Shown here one piece after another: positions 34,101 to 48,404 of a DNA stretch of 64,000 nucleotides. The stretch comes from Cherax quadricarinatus. Lineage: Eukaryota > Arthropoda > Malacostraca > Decapoda > Parastacidae. The DNA lies in assembly GCF_038502225.1 (NCBI RefSeq), contig NC_091303.1:30704306-30768305 (forward strand). The letters are read 5' to 3'. Each line of letters opens with the position of its first letter. Position 1 is the first letter of the stretch. The position numbers were made by a program, and so were the translations under genes. The notes beneath the pieces were generated by a model, which worked only from the letters and a program-made list of their open reading frames with translations, was not told the DNA's origin and searched no databases.

Positions 34101-37100
34101 TACACCTCTACATCCAGTCTTACCCTACACCTCTACCTTCAGCCTCACTCTACACCTCTACCTCCAGCCTCACTCTACACCTCTACCTCCAGCCATACCC
34201 TACACCTCTACCTCCAGCCTCACTCTACACCTCTACCACCAGCCTCACTCTACACCTCTACCTCCAGCGTCACTCTACACCTCTACCTCCAGTCTTACCC
34301 TACACCTCTACCTCCAGCCTCACTCTACACCTCTACATCCAGCCTTACCCTACATCTCTACCTCCAACCTCACTCTACACCTCTACCTCCAGCCTCACTC
34401 TACACCTCTACCTCCAGCCTCACTCTACACCTCTACCTCCAGTCTTACCGTACACCTCTACCTCCAGCCTCACTCTGCACCTCTACCTCCAGCTTCACCT
34501 TACATCTCTACCTCTAGCCTCACCCTACACCTCTACCTCCAGCCTCACTCTACACCTCTACCTCCAGCCACACCCTACACCTCTACCTCCAGCCTCACCC
34601 TACACCTCTACCTCCAGCCTCACCCAACACCTCTACCTCCAGCCTCACCCTACACCTCTACCTCCAGCCTCACTCTACACCTCCACCTCCAGCCTCACCC
34701 TACACCTCCACCTCCAGCCTCACCCTACACCTCTACCTCCAGCCTCACCCTACACCTCTACCTCCCGCCTCACCCTACACCTCTACCTCCAACTTCACTC
34801 TACACCTAAATCTCCAGAATCACCCTACACCTCTACCTCCAGCCTCACATTACACCTCTACCTCCAGCCTCACTCTACACCTGCACCTCCAGACTCACCC
34901 TACACCTCTACCTATACCCTAACCCTACACCTCTACCTCCAGCCTCACCCTACACCTCTACCTCAAGCCTCACCCTACACCTCTACCTCAAGCCTCACCC
35001 TACACCTCTACCTCCAGCCTCACCCTACACCTCTACCTCCAACCTCACCCTACACCTCTACCTCCAGCCTCACTCTATGCCTCAACCACCAGCCTCTCTC
35101 TACACCTCTACATCCAGCCTCACCCTACACTTCTACATCCAGCCTCACCCTACACCTTTACCTTCAGCCTCTCCCTACACCTCTACTTCCAGCCTCACCC
35201 TACACCTCTACCTCCAACCCTTCCCTACACTTCTACTTCCAGCCTCACCCTACACCTCTACCTCCAGCCTCACCCTACATCTCTACCTCCAGCCTCACCC
35301 TACACCTCTACCTCCAGCCTCACCCTACACCTCTATCTCCAGCCTCACCCTACACCTCTTCCTAAAGGCTCACCCTACACCTCTACCTCCAGCCTCACAA
35401 TACAAGTCTACCTCCAGCCTCACTCTACACCTCCACCTCCAGCCTCACCCTACACCTCTACCTCCAGCCTCACCCTACACCTCTACCTCCAGCCTCACCC
35501 TACACCTCTACCTCCAACTTCACTCTACACATAAATCTCCAGAATCACCCTACACCTCTACCTCCAGCCTCACTCTACACCTCTACCTCCAGCCTCACTC
35601 TACACCTCTACTTACAGTCTTTCCCAACACCTCTACCTCCAGCATCACTCTACACCTCTACCTCCAGCCTCACTCTACACCTCTACCTCCAGCCTTACCC
35701 TACACTTCTACCTCCAGCCTCACTCTACACCTCTACCTCCAGCCTCACTCTACACCTCTACCTCCAGCCTCACTCTACACCTCTACCTCCAGCCTCACTC
35801 TACACCTCTACCTCCAGTCTTACCCTACACCTCTACCTCCAGCCTCACTCTACACCTCTACCTCCAAACTCACTCTACACCTCTACCTCCAGTCATACCC
35901 TACACCTCTACCTCCAGACTCACTCTACACCTCTACCTCCACCCTCACTCTACACCTCTACCTCCAGCCTCACTCTACACCTCTACCTCCAGTCTTACCC
36001 TACACCTCTACCTCCAGCCTCAATCTACACCTCTACCTCCACCCTCACTCTACACCTCTACCTCCAGCCTTACCCTACACCTCTACCTCCAGAATCACTC
36101 TACACCTCTACCTCCAGCCTCACTCTACATCTCTACCTCCAGCCTCACTCTACACCTCTACATCCAGTCTTACCCTACATCTCTACCTCCAGACTCATTC
36201 TACACCTCTACCTCCAGCCTCACTCTACACCTCTACCTCCAGCCTTACCCTACTCCTCTACCTCCAGCCTCACTCTACACCTCTACCTCCAGCCTCAATC
36301 TACACCTCTACCTCCAGCCTTACCCTACTCCTCTACCTCCAGCCTCACTCTACACCTCTACCTCCAGCCTCACTCTACACCTCTACCTCCAGCCTCACTC
36401 TACACCTCTACATCCAGTCTTACCCTACACCTCTACCTTCAGCCTCACTCTACACCTCTACCTCCAGCCTCACTCTACACCTCTACCTCCAGCCACACCC
36501 TACACCTCTACCTCCAGCCTCACTCTACACCTCTACCTCCAGCCTCACTCTACACCTCTACCTCCAGCCTCACTCTACACCTCAACCTCCAGCCTCACTC
36601 CACACCTCTACTTCCAGCCTCACTCTACACCTCTACCTCCAGACTCACTCTACACCTCTACCTCCAGCCTCACTCTACACCTCTACCTCCAGCCTCACTC
36701 TACACCTCTACCTCCAGCCTCACTCTACACCTCTACCTCCAGCCTCACTCTACACCTATACTTGCAGCCTCACTCTACACCTCTACCTCCAGCCTCACTC
36801 TACACCTCTACCTCCAGCCTCACTCTACACCTCTACCTCCAGCCTCACTCTACACCTCTACCTCCTGCCTCACTCTACACCTCTACCTCCAGCCTCACTC
36901 TACACCTCTACCTCCAGCCTTACCATACACCTATACTTCCAGCCTCACTCTACACCTCTACTTCCAGCCTCACTCTACACCGCTGCCTCCAGCCTCACTC
37001 TACACCTCTACTTCCAGCCTCACTCTACACCTCTACTTCCAGCCTCACTCTACACCTCTACCTCCAGACTCACTCTACACCTCTACCTCCAGCCTCACTC

Positions 37101-40100
37101 TACACCTCTACCTCCAGCCTCACTCTACACCTCTACCTCCAGACTCACTCTACACCTCTACCTCCAGCCTCACTCTACACCTCTACTTCCAGCCTCACTC
37201 TACACCTCTACCTCCAGCCTCACTCTACACCTCTACATCCAGCCCCACTCTACACCTCTACTTCCAGCCTCACTCTACACCTCTACCTCCAGACTCACTC
37301 TACACCTCTACTTCCAGCCTCACTCTACACCTCTACCTCCAGCCTCACTCTACACCTCTACCTCCAGACTCTCTCTACACCTCTAACTCCAGCCTCACTC
37401 TACACCTCTACTTCCAGCCTCACTCTACACCTCTACCTCCAGCCTCACTCTACACCTCTACCTCCAGCCTCACTCTACACCTCTACCTCCAGCCTCACTC
37501 TACACCTCTACCTCCAGCCTCACTCTACACCTCTACTTACAGTCTTTCCCAACACCTCTACCTCCAGCATCACTCTACACCTCTACCTCCAGCCTCACTC
37601 TACACCTCTACCTCCAGCCTTACCCTACACTTCTACCTCCAGCCTCACTCTACACCTCTACCTCCAGCCTCACTCTACACCTCTACCTCCAGCCTCACTC
37701 TACACCTCTACCTCCAGCCTCACTCTACACCTCTACCTCCAGTCTTACCCTACACCTCTACCTCCAGCCTCACTCTACACCTCTACCTCCAAACTCACTC
37801 TACACCTCTACCTCCAGTCATACCCTACACCTCTACCTCCAGACTCACTCTACACCTCTACCTCCACCCTCACTCTACACCTCTACCTCCAGCCTCACTC
37901 TACACCTCTACCTCCAGTCTTACCCTACACCTCTACCTCCAGCCTCAATCTACACCTCTACCTCCACCCTCACTCTACACCTCTACCTCCAGCCTTACCC
38001 TACACCTCTACCTCCAGAATCACTCTACACCTCTACCTCCAGCCTCACTCTACATCTCTACCTCCAGCCTCACTCTACACCTCTACATCCAGTCTTACCC
38101 TACATCTCTACCTCCAGACTCATTCTACACCTCTACCTCCAGCCTCACTCTACACCTCTACCTCCAGTCTTACCCTACACCTCTACCTCCAGCCTCACTC
38201 TACACCTCTACCTCCAGCCTCACTCTACACCTCTACCTCCAGCCTTACCCTACTCCTCTACCTCCAGCCTCACTCTACACCTCTACCTCCAGCCTCACTC
38301 TACACCTCTACCTCCAGCCTCACTCTACACCTCTACATCCAGTCTTACCCTACACCTCTACCTTCAGCCTCACTCTACACCTCTACCTCCAGCCTCACTC
38401 TACACCTCTACCTCCAGCCATACCCTACACCTCTACCTCCAGCCTCACTCTACACCTCTACCACCAGCCTCACTCTACACCTCTACCTCCAGCGTCACTC
38501 TACACCTCTACCTCCAGTCTTACCCTACACCTCTACCTCCAGCCTCACTCTACACCTCTACATCCAGCCTTACCCTACATCTCTACCTCCAACCTCACTC
38601 TACACCTCTACCTCCAGCCTCACTCTACACCTCTACCTCCAGCCTCACTCTACACCTCTACCTCCAGTCTTACCGTACACCTCTACCTCCAGCCTCACTC
38701 TGCACCTCTACCTCCAGCTTCACCTTACATCTCTACCTCTAGCCTCACCCTACACCTCTACCTCCAGCCTCACTCTACACCTCTACCTCCAGCCACACCC
38801 TACACCTCTACCTCCAGCCTCACCCTACACCTCTACCTCCAGCCTCACCCAACACCTCTACCTCCAGCCTCACCCTACACCTCTACCTCCAGCCTCACTC
38901 TACACCTCCACCTCCAGCCTCACCCTACACCTCCACCTCCAGCCTCACCCTACACCTCTACCTCCAGCCTCACCCTACACCTCTACCTCCCGCCTCACCC
39001 TACACCTCTACCTCCAACTTCACTCTACACCTAAATCTCCAGAATCACCCTACACCTCTACCTCCAGCCTCACATTACACCTCTACCTCCAGCCTCACTC
39101 TACACCTGCACCTCCAGACTCACCCTACACCTCTACCTATACCCTAACCCTACACCTCTACCTCCAGCCTCACCCTACACCTCTACCTCAAGCCTCACCC
39201 TACACCTCTACCTCAAGCCTCACCCTACACCTCTACCTCCAGCCTCACCCTACACCTCTACCTCCAACCTCACCCTACACCTCTACCTCCAGCCTCACTC
39301 TATGCCTCAACCACCAGCCTCTCTCTACACCTCTACATCCAGCCTCACCCTACACTTCTACATCCAGCCTCACCCTACACCTTTACCTTCAGCCTCTCCC
39401 TACACCTCTACTTCCAGCCTCACCCTACACCTCTACCTCCAACCCTTCCCTACACTTCTACTTCCAGCCTCACCCTACACCTCTACCTCCAGCCTCACCC
39501 TACATCTCTACCTCCAGCCTCACCCTACACCTCTACCTCCAGCCTCACCCTACACCTCTATCTCCAGCCTCACCCTACACCTCTTCCTAAAGGCTCACCC
39601 TACACCTCTACCTCCAGCCTCACAATACAAGTCTACCTCCAGCCTCACTCTACACCTCCACCTCCAGCCTCACCCTACACCTCTACCTCCAGCCTCACCC
39701 TACACCTCTACCTCCAGCCTCACCCTACACCTCTACCTCCAACTTCACTCTACACATAAATCTCCAGAATCACCCTACACCTCTACCTCCAGCCTCACTC
39801 TACACCTCTACCTCCAGCCTCACTCTACACCTCTACTTACAGTCTTTCCCAACACCTCTACCTCCAGCATCACTCTACACCTCTACCTCCAGCCTCACTC
39901 TACACCTCTACCTCCAGCCTTACCCTACACTTCTACCTCCAGCCTCACTCTACACCTCTACCTCCAGCCTCACTCTACACCTCTACCTCCAGCCTCACTC
40001 TACACCTCTACCTCCAGCCTCACTCTACACCTCTACCTCCAGTCTTACCCTACACCTCTACCTCCAGCCTCACTCTACACCTCTACCTCCAAACTCACTC

Positions 40101-43100
40101 TACACCTCTACCTCCAGTCATACCCTACACCTCTACCTCCAGACTCACTCTACACCTCTACCTCCACCCTCACTCTACACCTCTACCTCCAGCCTCACTC
40201 TACACCTCTACCTCCAGTCTTACCCTACACCTCTACCTCCAGCCTCAATCTACACCTCTACCTCCACCCTCACTCTACACCTCTACCTCCAGCCTTACCC
40301 TACACCTCTACCTCCAGAATCACTCTACACCTCTACCTCCAGCCTCACTCTACATCTCTACCTCCAGCCTCACTCTACACCTCTACATCCAGTCTTACCC
40401 TACATCTCTACCTCCAGACTCATTCTACACCTCTACCTCCAGCCTCACTCTACACCTCTACCACCAGCCTAACACTACACCTCTACCTCCAGCCTCACTC
40501 TACACCTCTACCTCCAGGCTCACTCAACACCTCTACCTCCAGCCTTACCCTACTCCTCTACCTCCAGCCTCACTCTACACCTCTACCTCCAGCCTCACTC
40601 TACACCTCTACCTCCAGCCTCACTCTACACCTCTACATCCAGTCTTACCCTACACCTCTACCTTCAGCCTCACTCTACACCTCTACCTCCAGCCTCACTC
40701 TACACCTCTACCTCCAGCCATACCCTACACCTCTACCTCCAGCCTCACTCTACACCTCTACCACCAGCCTCACTCTACACCTCTACCTCCAGCGTCACTC
40801 TACACCTCTACCTCCAGTCTTACTCTACACCTCTACCTCCAGCCTCACTCTACACCTCTACCTCCAGCCTTACCCTACATCTCTACAACCTCTACACCTC
40901 TACCTCCAGCCTCACTCTACACCTCGACCTCCAGCCTCACTCTACACCTCTACCTCCAGCCTGACCCTACACCTCTACCTGCAGCCTCACACTACACCTC
41001 TACCTCCAGCTTCACACTACACATCTACCTCCAGCCTCACCCTACACCTCTGCCTCCAGAATGACCCTACACCTCTACCTCCAGCCTAACTCTGCACCTC
41101 CACCTCCAGCCTCACCCTACACTTCTGCCTCCAGCCTCACCCTACACCTCTACCTCCAGCCTCACCCTACACCTCTACCTCCAGCCTCACTCTACACCTC
41201 TACCTCCAGCCTCACCCTACACCTCCACCTCCAGCCTCACCCTACACCTCTACCTCCAGCCTCACCCTACACCTCTACCTCCAGCCTCACCCTACACCTC
41301 TACCTCCAGCCTCACCCTACACCTCTACCTCCAGCCTCACCCTACACCTCTACCTCCAGCCTCACTCTACACCTCTACCTCCAGCCTCACCCTACACCTC
41401 TACCTCCAGCCTCACCCTACACCTCTACCTCCAGCCTCACTACACCTCTCTACACCTCTACCTCCAGCCTCACCCTACACCTCTACCTCAGCCTCACCCT
41501 ACACCTCTACCTCACCCTACACCCTACACCTCTACCTCCAGCCTCACTCTACACCTCTACCTCCAGCCTCACCCTACACCTCTACCTCCAGCCTCACCCT
41601 ACACCTCTACCTCCAGCCTCACCCTACACCTCTACCTCCAGCCTCACCCTACACCTCTACCTCCAGCCTCACCCTACACCTTTACCTCCAGCCTCACCCT
41701 ACACCTCTACCTCCAGCCTCACCCTACACCTCTACCTCCAGCCTCACCCTACACTTCTACATCCAGCCTCACCCTACACCTCTACCTCCAGCCTCACCCT
41801 ACACCTCTACCTCCAGCCTCACCCTACACCTCTACCTCCAGCCTCACCCTACACCTCTACCTCCAGCCTCACCCTACACCTCTACCTCCAGCCTCACCCT
41901 ACACCTCTACCTCCAGCCTCACTCTACACCTCCACCTCCAGCCTCACCCTACACCTCTACCTCCAGCCTCACCCTACACCTCTACCTCCAGCCTCACCCT
42001 ACACCTCTACCTCCAGCCTCACTCTACACCTCCACCTCCAGCCTCACCCTACACCTCTACCTCCAGCCTCACCCTACACCTCTACCTCCAGCCTCACCCT
42101 ACACCTCTACCTCCAGCCTCACCCTACACCTCTACCTTCAGCCTCACCCTACACCTCCACCTCCAGCCTCACCCTACACCTCCAGCTTCACACTACACAT
42201 CTACCTCCAGCCTCACCTTACACGTCTGCCTCCAGAATGACCCTACACCTCTACCTCCAGCCTCACTCTACACCTCCAGCCTCTCCCTACACCTCTACCT
42301 CCAGCCTCACTCTACACCTCTACCTCCAGCCTCACTCTTCACCTCCACCTCCAGCCTCATCCCACACCTCCATCCTACACTCTACCTACACCTCTGCCTC
42401 CAGAATGACCCTACACCTCTACCTCCAGCCTAACTCTGCACCTCCACCTCCAGCCTCACCCTACACTTCTGCCTCCAGCCTCACCTTACACTTCTACCTC
42501 CAGCCTCACCCTACACCTCTACCTCCAGCCTCACCCTACACCTCTACCTCCAGCCTCACTCTACACCTCTACCTCCAGCCTCACCCTACACCTCTACCTC
42601 CAGCCTCACTCTATACCTCTACCTCCAGCCTCTCTCTACACCTCTACCACCTACACACCTCTACCTCCAGCCTCACCTTTACCTCCAGCCTCATCCCACA
42701 CCTCTACCTCCAGCCTCACCCTACACCTCTACCTCCAGCCTCACCCTACACCTCTACCTCCAGCCTCACCCTACACCTCTACCTCCAGCCTCACCCTACA
42801 CCTCTACCTTCAGCCTCACCCTACACCTCTACCTCCAGCCTCACCCTACACCTCCAGCTTCACACTACACATCTACCTCCAGCCTCACCCTACACCTCTA
42901 CCTCCGGCCTCACCCTACACCTCTACCTCCAGCCTCACTCTACACCTCCAGCCTCACTCTACACCTCTACCTCCAGCCTCACTCTGCACCTCTACCTCCA
43001 GCCTCACTCTACACCTCCCGCCTCACCCTACACCTCTACCTCCAGCCTCACACTACACCTCTACCTCCAGCCTCACCCTACACCTCTACCTCCAGCCTCA

Positions 43101-43735
43101 CCCTACACCTCTACCTCCAGCCTCACCCTACACCTCTACCTCCAGCCTCACCCTACACCTCTACCTCCAGCCTCACCCTACACCTCTACCTCCAGCCTCA
43201 CCCTACACCTCTACCTTCAGCCTCACCCTACACCTCCACCTCCAACCTCACCCTACACCTCCAGCTTCACACTACACATCTACCTCCAGCCTCACCCTAC
43301 ACCTCTGCCTCCAGAATGACCCTACACCTCCAGCCTCACCCTACACCTCCACCTCCAGCCTCATGCTACACCTCTGCCTCCAGCCTCACGCTACACCTCT
43401 ACCTCCAGCCTCACGCTACACCTCTACCTCCAGCCTCACCTTACACCTCCGAACTCACTTTAAACCTTCACCGCCGGCCTCCCTTGAAACGTCGACCTCC
43501 ACCTCCACCTCCAGCATCACCCTTCCCCTCCAGTCTCACTCTCCACCTTCAGGCACACCCTCCACCTCCAACCTCACTCTCCACCTCCAGGCTCACCGTC
43601 CACCTCCGCCTCCAACTTCACCGTCCACCTCTAGCGTCACTCTCTACCTCCACCTCTAGCCTCTCTACACTACCTCCAGTCTCGCCCTGCACCTAAAACT
43701 CCAGCCTCACCTTCCACCTCTACCTCTAGCCTCAA
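31105..43735 (+). repeat. 25-bp satellite array, about 12.6 kb (roughly 500 units)
   Basis: The unit contains ACCTCTACCTCCAGCCTCAC followed by TCTAC. Since 25 leaves remainder one on division by three, any frame cycles through all three phases and gives the same 25-residue peptide (LYTSTSSLTLHLYLQPHSTP plus LPPAS). The plus strand therefore stays open for up to 1237 codons in overlapping frames; stops come only from rare variants such as CACCTAAATC. Large blocks are duplicated within the array (see findings). From about 40860 phase changes and short deletions accumulate, CACTC units give way to CACCC units, and the array degrades after 43440. I treat it as satellite DNA, not a gene. Confidence 0.97.
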
Positions 43736-43759
43736 ACTACCAACCTCCAGTCTTCTTTT

Positions 43760-44618
43760 CACCACCTCAACCACCACTAACTCCTCCTCCACCTCCACCT
43801 CCACCACGACCACCACCTCCACTACCTCTACCACCACCACCACGAACACCACCACTACCACCACCACCAACAACAACAACAACAACACCTCCACTGCCAC
43901 CACCAAGAACACCACTACCACCACCACTACCACCAACACCACAACTACCACAAGCACCACCTCAACAAATACCACAATCACCACCACCACCACCACCAAC
44001 ACCACCATCACCACTGCCACCACTGATGCCACCACCACCACCACTGCCACCACCACCACCACCACAACCACAAACACCACCTCCACAACTACCACCATCA
44101 CCACCACCACCACCATCACCACTGCCACCACTGATGTCACCACCACCACCACAACCAACACCACCTCAACCACAGCCACCACTGCCACCACCCACACTAC
44201 CACCACCACCACCACTGCCACCATCATCACCTCCGCCACCACCACCATAACCACCGCAACCACCACAATCATCACGAACAATACGATCACCACCCGAACC
44301 ACCACCACCACCAGAACAACCACCACCACCAACATCACCACCAACATCACCACCACCACCGTCACGAACACCACCACCACCACCATCAACATCACCACCA
44401 CCACCACCAGAACCACCGCCACCAGAACCACCACCACCACCAGAAGCACCACCAGAACCATCACCACCAACACCACCAACACTACCACCATCACCACCAC
44501 AACCACCACCACCACCATAACCACCACCAACATCACTACAACCACCCCCATCACCACCACCACAAACACCACCACCACAACCACCACCACCACTGCCACC
44601 AACACCACCAACACCACC

Positions 44619-44649
<31 letters not shown>

Positions 44650-46905
44650 CCTCCACTGCCACCACCAGAACCATCACCACCACCAGAACCACCACCAGCA
44701 ACACCACCGTAACCACCAACACTACCACCATCACCACCACAACCACCACCAACACCACCACAACCACCACCATCACCACCACCACCACCACCACCACTGC
44801 CACCAACACCACCACCAACACCACCACCATCACCCCCACAACCACCACCAACATCACCACCACCACCACCAACATCAACACCACCACCACCACCACCAGC
44901 ACCATCACGAACACCGCCACCACCACCACCATCACGAACACCGCCACCACCACCACCATCACGAACACCACCACCACCACCACCACCAGAACCACCACCA
45001 CCACCAGAACCACCAACACCACCGTAACCACCAACACTTCCACCATCACCACCACAACCACCACCACCAACACCACCACAACCACCACCACCACCAACAC
45101 AACCACCACCATCACCACCACCATCACCGCCACCACCACCACAGCCACAACCACCACCACTACCACCACTGCCACCAACACCACCACCACCAACACCACC
45201 ACCATCACCAACAACAACAACAACACCATCATTGTTATCACCACCACCAACACCACCACCACCATCACCAACAACAACAACAACACCAACACCACCACCA
45301 CCAACACCACAACCACCACAAACACCACCTCAACAACTACCACCATCACCACCACCACCACCACCACCACCACCAACACCTCCACAACCACAAACACCAC
45401 CTCCAGAACTACCACCATCACCACCGCCACCACTGATGCCACCACAACCACCACAACCAACACCACCTCAACCACAGCCACTACTGCCACCACCCACACC
45501 ATCATCACCACCACCACCAGCACCACCACCACCACCACCACCATCACCACCACCACCACAATCATCACGAACACCACTACCACCACCCGAAATACCACCA
45601 CCACCAGAACCACCACCAACACCACCACCACCCCCATCACGAACACCACCACCACCCCCATCACGAACACCACCACCACCACCAGAACCACCACCACCAC
45701 CACCATCACCACCACCAGAACCATCACCAGAACCATCACCACCACCACCACCAGAACCACCACCACCAACACCACCGTAATCACCAACACTACCATCACC
45801 ACCACAACCACCATCACCACCACCACCACCACCACCACCACAACCACCACTATCACCACCACCAACACCTGTACAACCACCACCATCATCACCACCACCA
45901 CCACCACCAACACCACCACCACCATTACCACCACCACCACCACCACCACAACCACCACCAACACCACTATCATCACCAACACCACCACCACCACCACCAT
46001 CGCCACCAATACCACCACCACCGCCACCAATACCACCAACACCACCACCACCACTGGCAACACCACCAACACCACCACCACCACGAACACCACCACTACC
46101 ACCACCACCAACACCACCACAACCAACACCACCACCACCAACACCACCAACACCACCACCTACAAGAAACACCACCACCACCAACACCACCACCACCACC
46201 ACCACCACCAACAAGAAACACCACCACCACCAACACCACCACCATCACCACCAACAAGAAACACCACCACCACCACCACCAACAAGAAACACCACCACCA
46301 CCAACAAGAAACACCACCACCTACACCTCCACCAACACCACCACCAACACCACCACCACCACCACAACCAACACCACCAACACCACCACCACCAACACCA
46401 CCACCATCACCACCACCACCACCACAACCAACACCACCACCACCAACACCACTACCACCACCACAACCAACACCACCACAACCAACACCACCACCACCAC
46501 GAATACCACCACTACCACCAGCACCAACACCACCAACACCACCAACACCAACACCACACACCAACACCACACACCAACACCACCAATACCACCGCCACCA
46601 ACACCACCATCACCAACACCAACACCACACACCAACACCACCAACACCACCACCACCAACACCACCATCACCAACACCACCATCACCAACACCACCAGCA
46701 CCACCACCACCAACACCGCCACCAACACCACCACCACCACCACCTACACCAACACCACCAACACCACCAACACCGCCACCACCACCAACACCACCACACC
46801 AATACCATCACCAATACCATCACCACCACCAACACCACCACCACAACACCACCACCACTACCAACACCACCAATACTATCACCACCACCACCACCACCAC
46901 CACCT
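43760..46905 (+). repeat. ACC-type trinucleotide array, about 3.1 kb
   Basis: Almost entirely CCA/ACC triplets with ACA, TCA, GAA, CTG and GCC substitutions. It remains in triplet register for long stretches, so an 829-codon minus-strand frame of mostly valine and plus-strand proline or threonine frames appear. Blocks are duplicated: CACTGCCACCACTGATGCCA occurs near 44010 and a relative near 45430, and AACAACAACAACAACACC at several places. The minus strand is (GGT)n. Confidence 0.95.
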
Positions 46906-47004
46906 GAAATTCTTCAAAAGTTCTTCTCCATAAAAATCTTCCAACTTGATATAAGAATTTTCAAATTAATAACATTTTAAATTAAGAAAATATTTTAATC
47001 CTAA
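46906..47004. other. Short AT-rich junction
   Basis: Unique AT-rich sequence between the ACC array and the 30-bp minisatellite. Confidence 0.5.
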
Positions 47005-47009
47005 GGTCG

Positions 47010-47668
47010 ACAATCACAGTCATACAGTGTATGATCAAATGAACCACGGTCATACAGTGTATGATCAAGTGAACCACGGTCATACAGTGTATGATCAAGT
47101 GAACCACGGTCATACAGTGTATGATCAAGTGAACCACGGTCATACAGTGTATGATCAAGTGAACCACGGTCATACAGTGTATGATCAAGTGAACCACAGT
47201 CATACAGTGGATGATCAAGTGGACCACGGTCATACAGTGTATGATCAAGTGAACCACGGTCATAAAGTGGATGATCAAGTGAACCACAGTCATACAGTGT
47301 ATGATCAAGTGAACCACAGTCATACAGTGTATGATCAAGTGAACCACAGTCATACAGTGTATGATCAAGTGAACCACAGTCATAAAGTGGATGATCAAGT
47401 GAACCACGGTCATACAGTGAATGATCAAGTGAACCACAGTCATACAGTGTATGATCAAGTGAACCACAGTCATACAGTGTATGATCAAGTGAACCACAGT
47501 CATACAGTGTCTATCAAGTGAACCACAGTCATACAGTGAATGATCAAGTGAACCACAGTCATACAGTGTATGATCAAGTGAACCACACATACAGTGTATG
47601 ATCAAGTGAACCACACATACAGTGGATGATCAAGTGAACCACACATACAGTGGATGATCAAGTGAACC
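47010..47668 (+). repeat. 30-bp minisatellite, left block
   Basis: About 22 units containing CACAGTCATACAGTGTATGA plus TCAAGTGAAC. Each unit has a CATAC-AGT-GTATG dyad and a TGATCA palindrome. The last units near 47590-47650 are shortened. The LTR element is inserted after GAACC at 47668. Confidence 0.97.
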
Positions 47669-48094
47669 TATTACAACCCAGGATTCCAAATGGCCTGTTA
47701 TCCAGGGTGTAATGGGAGCAAAATAAACACAGCAGAAAAAGTTTAGACTTATATTATCCTTCACCAATTTAGAACAGCAATATGTACACTATGTACAGTG
47801 ATAAGTATAGTGCACTCCACGGTAAGCAAGGCAGAAATAGAAGCCACAAGATAGCAGACCGTGCTTCAACCACTTCTAGAATGGGAATGACAAGAGCAGA
47901 CAGGAGAGCGGTACCCACATAACCTCTGCGATTGCCAAAACCATCTTCTTATTGGCTAGAACCTGGTCACTAGTTGAACGACGGGGCCCCATCATCAACT
48001 CTAAGAAACCTCGTTCGCTGGTTGGGGGAGATAGCCTGTAAATGAGGGTGTGTACATGCGCCGAATAAAGGTTACGTACTCTTTGCATGCCACA
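47669..48094 (-). repeat. 3' LTR of the Gmr1-like element
   Basis: It is 426 bp, and on the minus strand starts TGTGGCATGCAAAGAGTACG and ends GGGTTGTAATA. It differs from the 5' LTR by about a dozen substitutions and no net length change. Confidence 0.95.
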
Positions 48095-48107
48095 CCCCAA
48101 CCCCGAG
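48095..48107 (-). promoter_or_regulatory. Polypurine-like tract
   Basis: On the minus strand the bases just before the 3' LTR read TCGGGGTTGGGG. This is the place where plus-strand DNA synthesis is primed in LTR elements; the two T residues make it imperfect. Confidence 0.6.
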
Positions 48108-48404
48108 AAGGCTCAGGATTAGGCTGCCACCTCCCAGTGGTAACCGTGCCGCCATGGCACAAAATAATGGGACCGCCTTTCCTCTCCACCATCCAACTCT
48201 TAGATAGAGCTCAGCTTTTCTCGTGACCAAAAGCCAAACCCTAAACTTAGAGTGAGACAGCAGTCAGACAGGCTAGCATAGGTCCAAGATACAGGCGGAC
48301 GGTAGCCCGCATCCCCTCACTAAAAAAAACCCCACACCAGGGGATAAAAAAAAAAGAGCGTGAAAAGGGGTTACCACAAATAACATTCTAACCTAAATAA
48401 AATA

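Noticed and set aside
31096..34809. A 1237-codon open frame that looks like a giant Ser/Thr/Pro-rich protein
   Set aside because: It is a reading of the 25-bp satellite; all three frames give the same peptide, no promoter, splice or domain signal is visible, and overlapping frames are equally open.
31105..43735. Centromeric satellite
   Set aside because: A 25-bp unit over 12.6 kb is short for a centromere and nothing else supports it; only chromosome mapping could tell.
43670..46159. 829-codon valine-rich frame and proline-rich frames on the other strand
   Set aside because: By-product of a triplet array in register; no start context or domain.
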